Source of the DNA: an uncultured Caulobacterales bacterium
GTDB taxonomy: Bacteria; Pseudomonadota; Alphaproteobacteria; Caulobacterales; Maricaulaceae
Reading direction: 5' to 3'
Length of the DNA stretch: 64,000 nt
Assembly: GCA_938003545.1 (NCBI GenBank)
Contig: CALKXY010000008.1
Coordinates: 24,378 to 88,377, forward strand
This document shows, piece after piece, positions 19,242-27,823 of this stretch. The notes under the pieces are model-generated. The model searched no databases. It was given only the letters and a program-made list of their open reading frames with translations, and was not told the DNA's origin. Made by a program: the position numbers and the translations under genes. How positions within the stretch are numbered: the first letter of the stretch is position 1; each line of letters begins with the position of its first letter.

Positions 19242-21184
19242 CCCTTACTCGCCAAATAGCGCCGCTTGGCTTCTTCGTTTCGTCCAAAGTCGCGGACCAT
19301 GTTCTCAATTGCGATTTCATCTGATTTATCAGCATAGCGGAATTCTGAATCGGCGTAGCGGTTGATTTCTTGGATCACCATATCGACTGTAATTTCGCTG
19401 GAGAGGTCAGCAATCATATTGCGCTTGGTGTCGTAATCCTTCTCGAGAAACAGTTCTGTGTTCTCCATCCATTCATCAGGCAGTTCAAAATCCATCGCGC
19501 GGACTTTGACGGCGTCAGTGATATTCTTGATCGCGCGGCCTGTGAAACGGGCATCAGCTTCTTGGATACCCTTCAGATAGGTGCCAAGCTTCGCAATCGT
19601 ATCGAGCTTCCCAATAGATTTACTCACGGCGTCAAAGACGATTTCGAGGCCTTCTTCCTTGGGCCGTGCATAGGATTCATAGCTGGCCGAAACCGCTTTC
19701 TTAATTTGTTGTGCTGCGAAGAGCTCGTGGTCTCCGACAGGAATGTCGTGGTTCTTTCCCATCAGCAAATGTAAAATATCGATATAATCATCACGGGTCT
19801 GAGGACCGTCCACAAGGAAGCGAGCCGCCGCACGTTGGCGTAGTGCATCATCAACATTTTCGGGATAATTTGAGAACATGCCGAACGTACAATTCCCGCG
19901 CACGACTGTATTCGCGCCGGCGAAGCTCTCCATTAAGACAGCCGTAATTTCGAGCTGCCCCGCAGAAGATTGGCGGTCGCCGCGTTTACCTGCGAGTTGG
20001 TCAATATCGTCAATTGTACCAAACCCAATAACATTCGGATCGATGATTTGATTGATAAAGGATTTTGCGTTTTGGGCAGATTTCCCTTGATAGCTATCGA
20101 TACTATCGGTGCTGAGGTTAGCGTATCGGAACGGGTAGCCCGCATTCAAGCAATATTCGTTCACGATCCCTGCCATCATCTGAATCAAAGTCGTCTTACC
20201 TGTACCCGGCGCACCATCACCCATGAAGGTGAAGATAAATCCGCCGAGGTCAGCAAATGGATTCAGCTTGCGATCAAAGTCATAAGCCATCAACATTTTA
20301 GACAGTTTCATCGCCTGATATTTAGCGATGTGATTACCGACAACTTCGTTCGGCTTTTTGAACGTCATCGTCAATTTCGTAGATTGCGCGCGGGAGGCCG
20401 CTTCAAAACCACGGATTTCAAAGTCATCTTCTTCGACGCGGTAAGCCACCGATGTGAACGCATCAAGGCGCGGTAAGTTCGCCGCGCGCAGTGAGGCTTT
20501 TTCCATCAACTGTTCGAGGAAGGCAGACACAGTTGGGATAAGTTTATCGTCGCTGTCTGCGAAAACAGCGAGGTCTTGATCCAATTCCCATAGCGCGCCA
20601 GTTAATGCGAGTTGCGGGTTGTCCGTGAGAATTTCTTCGACATCCCCAACATCAACGGAAAGCTCTGATGTTTCGTGTAAGGACGTCAGTAGGTAGCTCG
20701 CCATATTTGCGAAAACATGCAGCGAGATAACGGAGCTGGCAGCCAAACCTTCGTTAAATTCTGTTTGCTTGGAGGCAGGTAATTTTCCTTGAAGATTGGC
20801 TTTCATCAACGCCGATAATCCTGTTGCATCGGAATATTGATCTACAACTGTCAAAGCTGTCGCGAGCGCGCGGCGCAGCCCGTGCAGCACTCCCGCTTGA
20901 ACTGGACTCATCAAGGCATCATCTGCATCCGTCGCTTCGACGCGTGCGATAATATTTACACCTTCGGCACGGGCTGTTGAGGCCGTCACCAATCCAGGTG
21001 TCGTTGAACGAAAACGGCGGCGCGTTGTGCCAACACCAGGGGATTTGGCCACAACAGCCTCAATATCTTTCGGCTTGGCCAAGCGCGGCGTATGGTCAAA
21101 TCCATCCAAGAGAGACTGCGCCGCAGGGATTTTTTCCCGAATGGCGGTCTCTTTAATTTCCATTAGATCAGAGGCGTTCGACAT
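19238..21184 (-). CDS. AAA+ ATPase
   Basis: 648 aa; Walker A GDGAPGTGKTTLIQMM, Walker B VIGFGTIDDID, sensor/arginine-finger region CTFGMFSNYPENVDDALRQRAAARF. Confidence 0.88.
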   Translation of the reverse strand: MSNASDLMEIKETAIREKIPAAQSLLDGFDHTPRLAKPKDIEAVVAKSPGVGTTRRRFRSTTPGLVTASTARAEGVNIIARVEATDADDALMSPVQAGVLHGLRRALATALTVVDQYSDATGLSALMKANLQGKLPASKQTEFNEGLAASSVISLHVFANMASYLLTSLHETSELSVDVGDVEEILTDNPQLALTGALWELDQDLAVFADSDDKLIPTVSAFLEQLMEKASLRAANLPRLDAFTSVAYRVEEDDFEIRGFEAASRAQSTKLTMTFKKPNEVVGNHIAKYQAMKLSKMLMAYDFDRKLNPFADLGGFIFTFMGDGAPGTGKTTLIQMMAGIVNEYCLNAGYPFRYANLSTDSIDSYQGKSAQNAKSFINQIIDPNVIGFGTIDDIDQLAGKRGDRQSSAGQLEITAVLMESFAGANTVVRGNCTFGMFSNYPENVDDALRQRAAARFLVDGPQTRDDYIDILHLLMGKNHDIPVGDHELFAAQQIKKAVSASYESYARPKEEGLEIVFDAVSKSIGKLDTIAKLGTYLKGIQEADARFTGRAIKNITDAVKVRAMDFELPDEWMENTELFLEKDYDTKRNMIADLSSEITVDMVIQEINRYADSEFRYADKSDEIAIENMVRDFGRNEEAKRRYLASKG

Positions 21185-21205
21185 TTTATTTCCTCTCCCA
21201 GCTCA

Positions 21206-22375
21206 CTATGAGTAACTTAAAATTTTGGCGTTTTGACCAACAACATATTTGCGGACGCCGTTGAAATCAGCAGTGTGATTTTCTTCCATCACCTGAAAGG
21301 CGCGATGCGGTAGAATGAGCGCGCGCGTAATATCTGTGACGCCATCCGTTTTTCCCGTCAGGTTAAACGCATCAAGTTTGTAAACTTCGCGCGGGGCCTG
21401 TTTAAACACACCCACTTTTTTCCATTTCTGGCCGTCAGAGATCAGTGTTTCCACTGTCCACGCCAACGCCCAATCCAAACCTTCTTCGCCGACGGCGCTG
21501 GCTAACACATCACGAATAGGACCGCGTTGTTCAGTAAAGGCATGACTATGCATCGGACCAAGATGGAACCGCCGAAGGCTTTTGGGATGCAGACCATCAA
21601 AGTCTTCATCAAAGCCTTTGGCAATCGTTAGGAGTTTCAATTCTGACAAGGCCTGCGCCATCAAGGCATCTTGTGCGCGCGGCCAACGACGTTCGTCATT
21701 AGGCAGTGCACGCGACGCCGTATCATCGACGACCATCAAATAGACAACAGGAATATTCGTCTTAGAATCGTAAGATGCCCAATGAATGATATAACGGCGC
21801 TTGCGACGCTCTAAATCCTTCCCAACCCAAACAATCTGCGGGTGGTTTTGCGACAGGAATAAATTTTCATTGACCAGCGTTTCATAATAAATGCGCTGTG
21901 CAAGCGCATATTGAAGCGTGGTCGGAGGTGTGCGTTCGGTCAGGATATGATTGACCATATCTTTCTTCAAACGCTCTTGCTCCGGCAATGATTTCAGGTG
22001 CTTTTTGGCCTGTGTCGTATCTGCAGCGAGTTGGATGATTTCAGAGAAAACGGGAAAACCCGACTCTGTTTTATCAATACTCAACTTACCCGAATCCGGA
22101 GCTCGGTTCGTCATCAAATATTTATAAGAGAGCGCCGTAAAGCTGTTGTTTAAATCACCTAGATATTGCCCAAGGATGCTACCCTCGGCTTCACTGATCA
22201 GGCCTTCCTCAGCGGAAAGTGTTGCCACAGACCCAAGGTGTGCAATGATCCGTTCAAATTTAGCAAAATATCGTCGTGTCGCCCGCGCGCTGTCCAGCAC
22301 GCGGTGCGTATAGGATAAGTCCACCTTAGGACGCGCCGCCAGCTGGTGCGCCAAGAGAATCTTCGCCATAAGCAT
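21206..22375 (-). CDS. uncharacterised protein (operon with AAA+ ATPase)
   Basis: ORF 21206..22462; probable start MLMAKILLAHQLAARPKVDLSYTHRVLDSARATRRYF near 22375, overlapping the upstream gene. Confidence 0.75.
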   Translation of the reverse strand: MLMAKILLAHQLAARPKVDLSYTHRVLDSARATRRYFAKFERIIAHLGSVATLSAEEGLISEAEGSILGQYLGDLNNSFTALSYKYLMTNRAPDSGKLSIDKTESGFPVFSEIIQLAADTTQAKKHLKSLPEQERLKKDMVNHILTERTPPTTLQYALAQRIYYETLVNENLFLSQNHPQIVWVGKDLERRKRRYIIHWASYDSKTNIPVVYLMVVDDTASRALPNDERRWPRAQDALMAQALSELKLLTIAKGFDEDFDGLHPKSLRRFHLGPMHSHAFTEQRGPIRDVLASAVGEEGLDWALAWTVETLISDGQKWKKVGVFKQAPREVYKLDAFNLTGKTDGVTDITRALILPHRAFQVMEENHTADFNGVRKYVVGQNAKILSYS

Positions 22376-23435
22376 TTTTATCATGCTTCTCGACAATCTG
22401 CTCAAAACGGCGAGCAAAGCGTTCGTCGGCTTTTGCCTTTTCTTCCAAAACTTTTCGAGCAAAGACGATGTGCTCTTCGTGAGACTCCATCATCTCAGCC
22501 ATCTTGTTATTGGTCGCCGCACCGATAGCCGCCATCGCAACTTGAGCTTCTTTATCTGTCGCGACACCGATCTCATTGATTTTATGCGCAACATCTTGTT
22601 GCTGCGCCGTTTTCAATGATTTTGACAAAGCATCATAAAGCACAACACGTTGTTTCGTATCTGTCGACAGCTTATTGAGAAGAACCATTTGCGTGGCGAT
22701 CTGGTTCTGGAGCGAGTCCATCCAAGTTTTGCCTTTTTCAATGTAACGCTCGAGTGTCTGGCTTTCAGAAATTTTGACCTGCTCCAGCTGCGCCAACTCA
22801 TTATGACGCGAGTTCATCTCGGCGAGTTGTGCTTCGAGCTGCGCACGCTCTTTCGGATCAGATACGACTGCGAGCTTACCTTCCAGCTCAATGAGTTGAG
22901 GATCGAGGGCTTTGATCTCGCCTTTAATTTCTTCCAAGACGGTGATGGCCGCTTCACGGTCAACGAGCGTCTTTTGCAAATTACCTTCAACTTGGTTCTT
23001 ATGGTGGCCAAGCTCGTTCAACTGCTCCTGCAACATCGCTTGAATTGTATTAGACTTCGCGATTAGATCTTGCAGCTTATCTTCGATGGAAGCGGAACGC
23101 ACACGCTCGGCCCGCAGGCTTTCAGCACGCTGTTTAGAGAAAATACCGACAAATTTTTCCCAGCCTGTCTTGGACCGCAAACCATCAAAATCTTTAGAGA
23201 AACCTGCTGTAACATCGTCAAGCCCCATAATAAGCTCAGCGATGTTCGCATTCATCAAATCTGAATGTGCATGAACGTCATCTAAAGATGCGCTTTCAAT
23301 GTCTAATGAAATATCAGTTCCCTGACTCATTTTGGCGCGCGCCGTATCAATACGTGCAGATAATTCTGCAATCTTACTCTGTGCGACGGCAACCTCTTTT
23401 TTAGATTGCTCTATCTGCGTCTCAAATGTGGACAT
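22326..23435 (-). CDS. long coiled-coil protein
   Basis: 369 aa, heptad-rich, no TM; first gene of the operon. Confidence 0.8.
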   Translation of the reverse strand: MSTFETQIEQSKKEVAVAQSKIAELSARIDTARAKMSQGTDISLDIESASLDDVHAHSDLMNANIAELIMGLDDVTAGFSKDFDGLRSKTGWEKFVGIFSKQRAESLRAERVRSASIEDKLQDLIAKSNTIQAMLQEQLNELGHHKNQVEGNLQKTLVDREAAITVLEEIKGEIKALDPQLIELEGKLAVVSDPKERAQLEAQLAEMNSRHNELAQLEQVKISESQTLERYIEKGKTWMDSLQNQIATQMVLLNKLSTDTKQRVVLYDALSKSLKTAQQQDVAHKINEIGVATDKEAQVAMAAIGAATNNKMAEMMESHEEHIVFARKVLEEKAKADERFARRFEQIVEKHDKNAYGEDSLGAPAGGAS

Positions 23436-23560
23436 GCGGACGTTCCTCCCTCTTTCGTCTATTCTTGTCCAACAGACGTAAGGAGGATTTTATCGCTTTT
23501 CAATAAGTGGTTGCACGGATTTCGTATAAAACGACGCTAAATCGAATTTGCGGTCAAGGA

Positions 23561-24880
23561 TTAGCTCCGCCCGATACTCACATATTCAAAACCATGGTCA
23601 CGCACCGCTTGCGGAGTATATACATTACGCAAGTCGGCAAACCGCTTCGTCGACATAATTTCGCTAAGATGGTTGAAATCAAGATCCCTAAACCGCTTCC
23701 ATTCTGTTGCTAAGACGATGACATCCGCCCCGCGCGCGCAATCATAAGCATCTGTGCAATAGGCAACATCCGAGAGATGGGCTTCGGATTCTTCCATGGC
23801 TTCGGGATCATAAGCGCGAATTTTAGCGCCTGCCTTTTGTAGAGCCTGAATAATTGGAAACGCTGGCGTATCACGTACATCATCTGTATCGGGTTTAAAG
23901 GCCAGGCCGAGGACCGCAACAGTCAGCCCGTCAACAGAGCCGCCGCAGAGTTTAATGACCTTTTCAGCCATGGCTTGCTTGCGAGCCTCATTCACATTGA
24001 CGACTTGCTCAACTATACGGGCATGCGCTCCTGCTTTTTTGGCAATATCAAGTAAAGCCATTGTGTCTTTAGGAAAGCAAGACCCGCCATACCCTGGCCC
24101 AGGTGCCAAATATTTTGAGCCAATACGCTCATCCAGCCCCATGCCAAATGCAACATCGGTGACGTTCGCGCCAACGGCTTCGCAGAGATCAGCAATTTCG
24201 TTGATAAAGCTGATCTTTGTCGCAAGATACGCATTTGCTGCATATTTCAGAAGCTCCGACGTGCGACGGTCTGTGAATACGGTTGGCGGGCCAAGTGCAG
24301 AAAATGGACGGTAGAGCCGCGCCATGACATCTCTAGCACGTTCATCTGTGGTCCCAATAATAACCCGGTCTGGGTTTTTAAAATCTGCAATCGCAGCGCC
24401 TTCGCGTAGAAATTCTGGATTAGACACAACCGCAAAGTCTGCATTGGGCGCAGTTTTCCGTATAAGGGCCTCGACCTTATCTCCGGTTCCAACCGGCACA
24501 GTCGATTTGATCGCAATGACGGTAAAGCCCGACAATAAAGGCGCAAGCTCTTCAACCGCAGCCATGACATATTGCAAGTCTGCCGACCCATCTTCTGCGG
24601 GCGGTGTACCAACACCGATGAAGACAACATCAGCGCCTGACGCAACATCAGCGAGATCCGTTGTGAAGCTCAAACGCTTCGCCCGCGTATTACGTAAGAC
24701 CAGCGCCTCGAGACCAACTTCAAAAATCGGAATTTTCCCTTTTTTGAGCTGTTCAATCTTTCCTGCGTCTTTGTCCACGCAACTTACAGCATACCCAAAG
24801 TCAGAGAAACAGACCCCTGTCACGAGGCCGACATAGCCAGCGCCAATAGTTACAATTTTCAAATCACGTGTAGCAGTCAT
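23561..24880 (-). CDS. ugd: UDP-glucose 6-dehydrogenase
   Basis: 439 aa; VTIGAGYVGLVTGVCFSDFGY, GVGTPPAEDGSADLQYV, GPGYGGSCFPKDT, LGLAFKPDTDDVRDTPAFPI. Confidence 0.95.
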   Translation of the reverse strand: MTATRDLKIVTIGAGYVGLVTGVCFSDFGYAVSCVDKDAGKIEQLKKGKIPIFEVGLEALVLRNTRAKRLSFTTDLADVASGADVVFIGVGTPPAEDGSADLQYVMAAVEELAPLLSGFTVIAIKSTVPVGTGDKVEALIRKTAPNADFAVVSNPEFLREGAAIADFKNPDRVIIGTTDERARDVMARLYRPFSALGPPTVFTDRRTSELLKYAANAYLATKISFINEIADLCEAVGANVTDVAFGMGLDERIGSKYLAPGPGYGGSCFPKDTMALLDIAKKAGAHARIVEQVVNVNEARKQAMAEKVIKLCGGSVDGLTVAVLGLAFKPDTDDVRDTPAFPIIQALQKAGAKIRAYDPEAMEESEAHLSDVAYCTDAYDCARGADVIVLATEWKRFRDLDFNHLSEIMSTKRFADLRNVYTPQAVRDHGFEYVSIGRS

Positions 24881-24956
24881 AATCGTCCCCTGCCTAAGCC
24901 ATGGCTTTAATGCAAGCTGTGGCAGCTCACACGACTATAAAATTTTGGAGAGGTCG

Positions 24957-25859
24957 TCAGATTAATATTTGAGAGGCCGCCTGTAACGCATCCCCGATGA
25001 CCGTAAACTTCTTTGAGAGCGGCGAAGATGGCCGCCACATCAAACTAATCGCGCGGCGCGCGTCGGGGTGATCAATGCGCCGCGTCACGATACCAGGATC
25101 TTCGCGAGCTTCAGAGAACGTATAAAGGCTTGGCATAATCGCGACAGCCCCGCCCATGGCCGCCATCTGCCGGATTGCGTCCAAGCTGGTGCCTTCATAT
25201 TCTGCACTAACGTGGCCACCTGATAAATCAGCCAGCCTTTGCACAACCACCGCTAATTTATGCCCATACCCCAAACTTAGCAGATCACGCCCTTTTAGCT
25301 CTTCCAAGCTAACATCTCCTCGCGCTTGGGCCAGAACATCATCAGGCGCGACGCCTATATAGAGCTGCTCTTCGAACAGTTCGAACGCCTTCATCCCGAC
25401 ATGATCTTCGGGGGTAGAAATAATGAGGTCCAAATGCCCATTTTCGAGGTCTCGGTGTAAGTCCAAGGTTCTCTCTTCGCGCACCAATATACGCATCTGT
25501 GGAAACGCCTTATGCAGATCTCGCACGGCCAGCGGCAGAAGATAGGGCCCAATTGACGGCAATGTACCCAAACGAATTTTCCCCGCAAAGGTTTGTCCAG
25601 CTTCCCGTGCCAGCGTTTTGAACGCCTCCATATCGCGCAAAATAATGCGTGCACGCGCCACAAGCTCTACGCCAATAGGCGTCAATGGCGCGCCCCCTCG
25701 ACCTCGCTCAACCAGTTTCGTACCCAAAACGGCTTCCATATCCATAATCTGATTAGACAAACTGGGCTGAGAAACATGGGTGTGCCGCGCCGCGCCTGAG
25801 AACGATCCAGTCTCATCAATCGCAACCAAATATTGGAGTTGTCTGAGTGTCGGCTTCAT
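24957..25859 (-). CDS. LysR-family regulator, OxyR-like, without cysteines
   Basis: 300 aa; MKPTLRQLQYLVAIDETGSFSGAARHTHVSQPSLSNQI; IRLGTLPSIGPYLLP; GHKL at the position of the OxyR GHC motif. Confidence 0.9.
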   Translation of the reverse strand: MKPTLRQLQYLVAIDETGSFSGAARHTHVSQPSLSNQIMDMEAVLGTKLVERGRGGAPLTPIGVELVARARIILRDMEAFKTLAREAGQTFAGKIRLGTLPSIGPYLLPLAVRDLHKAFPQMRILVREERTLDLHRDLENGHLDLIISTPEDHVGMKAFELFEEQLYIGVAPDDVLAQARGDVSLEELKGRDLLSLGYGHKLAVVVQRLADLSGGHVSAEYEGTSLDAIRQMAAMGGAVAIMPSLYTFSEAREDPGIVTRRIDHPDARRAISLMWRPSSPLSKKFTVIGDALQAASQILI

Positions 25860-25867
25860 ATCATTCC

Positions 25868-25904
25868 ATAGGTATAAGCTATAAATAGTATTCCAAACTT
25901 ATCT
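25868..25904. promoter_or_regulatory. OxyR-box-like element (ATAG-N7-CTAT-N7-ATTC-N7-ATCT)
   Basis: Direct reading; first two tetrads match the OxyR consensus ATAG-N7-CTAT-N7-ATAG-N7-CTAT exactly, overall 12/16. Confidence 0.5.
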
Positions 25905-25961
25905 TTTACCTACAGAGCTGCGCCCGCCATAGCAAGACTGCGAACACGAAAGGAGACCAGA

Positions 25962-26042
25962 ATGTTTCGCTTAAACACAGCTTTAACTCAGATTGAATTG
26001 TCACTCATCGGTCTCGTCTTGTTCCTTGGGGCTAGCGCGTAA
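25962..26042 (+). CDS. 26-aa leader ORF / small hydrophobic peptide (MFRLNTALTQIELSLIGLVLFLGASA)
   Basis: ATG preceded by Shine-Dalgarno-like aaaggagacc (25949-25958); ends TAA. Too short for the ORF track. Confidence 0.45.
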   Translation: MFRLNTALTQIELSLIGLVLFLGASA

Positions 26043-26093
26043 CACATCCGCTGCAAGCGCCCACCAAACTTAGTTCCGATCCCCCCCCCAGAG

Positions 26094-26135
26094 ACCACTC
26101 GGCTTCGATTTTTATCGAATGCTGGGTGGTTTTTT
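26094..26135 (+). terminator. intrinsic-terminator-like hairpin directly upstream of nhaA
   Basis: ACCACTCGGC-TTCGAT tttt ATCGAA-t-GCTGGGTGGT TTTTT: 16-pair stem with one bulge and two G:T pairs, 4-nt loop, T-tract abutting ATG at 26136. Confidence 0.8.
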
Positions 26136-27377
26136 ATGACCAGAGACAAAGATATGCCTTCATCACTCTCCGCCAAAACCGTTCGTGAACGCATTGTTCA
26201 TTTCATGCATTTGGAAGCTTCAGGCGGCATTATTTTGATGTTTGTCGCCCTCTTGGCGTTGGTCGCGAATAATTCGCTTCTCGCGTCCAGTTATCAAGGC
26301 ATTTTGAACACGCCTGTAGCGGTTCAATTCGGAGATTTCAAAATAGCAAAGCCTGCGCTTCTCTGGATTAACGACGGGCTTATGGCAATTTTCTTCTTTC
26401 TTGTTGGACTGGAAATAAAGCGTGAAGTTTTAAAAGGTGAGTTATCGTCCTTGGACAAAATTGCACTCCCTTTGTTTGCGGCGTTTGGCGGTATTGCCGT
26501 ACCTGCGTTGATCTATTTGGGCTTTAACATCCATGATCCCGCCACAGTAAAAGGATGGGCTATTCCAGCCGCAACCGATATTGCATTCGCTCTCGGTATT
26601 TTAGCCCTGCTTGGAAAGCGTGTGCCAGTCTCTCTAAAAATTCTGTTGCTTGCAGTTGCCATAATCGATGACCTTGCCGCCATCGTTATTATCGCGCTGT
26701 TTTATACAGAAAACCTCTCACTCGTTGCACTCTCTTGGGCCGCGGTGGGCACGGCCGCCCTATTTATGCTCAACCGCTTCCGTGTCATGCGCATCCTGCC
26801 CTATGCCGTGATCGGAACGTTAGTTTGGGCAGCCGTGTTAAAATCAGGCGTCCATGCAACATTAGCAGGTGTGATCACAGCCTTTGCCATTCCGATGACG
26901 CGCCCAAACCCAGAAACATCGTCGCCGCTGACACGCGCTGAACATGGGTTACATATCTGGGTCGCTTTTTTAATCCTGCCCCTCTTCGCCTTTGCTAATG
27001 CAGGCGTGTCATTGGGCGGCTTATCTCCTTCGGATCTGATGTCTCCTGTGCCTTTAGGCATTGCCGCTGGCTTGTTCATTGGTAAGCAAGTTGGTGTTTT
27101 CTCTGCCTGTTGGATCGCAGTTAAACTCGGCTGGGCCCGCTTGCCTGAGGGTGCAAACTGGCTGCACATATACGGTGTCGCCTGCCTAACAGGTGTTGGA
27201 TTTACGATGAGCCTATTCATCGGCACATTGGCTTTTGATGATGCAACCCTTCTAAACGGTGTGCGCCTTGGTGTCTTAATGGGCTCCATTCTTTCCGGCG
27301 TGATGGGATATCTCGTCCTGAGAGTCGTCTGTAAAACTGACCCAACTGTAGATATTGCGGCAAAGGCAGAGGCCTAA
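26136..27377 (+). CDS. nhaA: Na+/H+ antiporter NhaA
   Basis: 413 aa; FFLVGLEIKREVLKGELS, GWAIPAATDIAFALGILALLG, AIIDDLAAIVIIALFYT. Start could also be 26154. Confidence 0.95.
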   Translation: MTRDKDMPSSLSAKTVRERIVHFMHLEASGGIILMFVALLALVANNSLLASSYQGILNTPVAVQFGDFKIAKPALLWINDGLMAIFFFLVGLEIKREVLKGELSSLDKIALPLFAAFGGIAVPALIYLGFNIHDPATVKGWAIPAATDIAFALGILALLGKRVPVSLKILLLAVAIIDDLAAIVIIALFYTENLSLVALSWAAVGTAALFMLNRFRVMRILPYAVIGTLVWAAVLKSGVHATLAGVITAFAIPMTRPNPETSSPLTRAEHGLHIWVAFLILPLFAFANAGVSLGGLSPSDLMSPVPLGIAAGLFIGKQVGVFSACWIAVKLGWARLPEGANWLHIYGVACLTGVGFTMSLFIGTLAFDDATLLNGVRLGVLMGSILSGVMGYLVLRVVCKTDPTVDIAAKAEA

Positions 27378-27437
27378 ACCGTGCTGACGCGGCAGCAAAA
27401 GCTGAGCCATGTGATTCCACCTTACGGGAGCATTCGC

Positions 27438-27755
27438 ATGACGCCTGATCTGCATGAAAAACTCCGACTGGAGTTCATTATAGAAAGCCCAGCCCTGCGG
27501 CGCGCAGAGGATATTTTATCCGAGGCTGGCGTTACAGGCTGGACAGTACTCCCAGCCATCTCTGGTTTTAATGGGCGACATCGTTGGTCACGCGGCACGG
27601 ATATTTCCATGTCGACCGATATGGTTGTTTTAATTTGCGTCGGAGATTCCGAAATTATCATGCCTGCATTGTCGGAACTCCATGCCCTCCTAAAACGTCA
27701 TATTGGCGTATTAAATATTACCACGGTTCAAGTTTTGCGAGATGCCGAATTTTAA
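27438..27755 (+). CDS. PII-like (GlnB superfamily) protein
   Basis: Likely start MTPDLHEKLRLEFIIESPALRRAEDILSEAGVTGWTVLPAISGFNGRHRWSRG; PII-like fold pattern with T-loop-like segment. Confidence 0.7.
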   Translation: MTPDLHEKLRLEFIIESPALRRAEDILSEAGVTGWTVLPAISGFNGRHRWSRGTDISMSTDMVVLICVGDSEIIMPALSELHALLKRHIGVLNITTVQVLRDAEF

Positions 27756-27823
27756 ACCCTCCCTCCACTCTTAACATCCTACTTTCTTAACGCCCTGTTC
27801 CACCACTCTGATGAGATATTATC

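Noticed and set aside
26801-27289. 162-aa antisense ORF inside nhaA
   Set aside because: Opposite-strand shadow frame of a well-conserved gene; no RBS or family resemblance.
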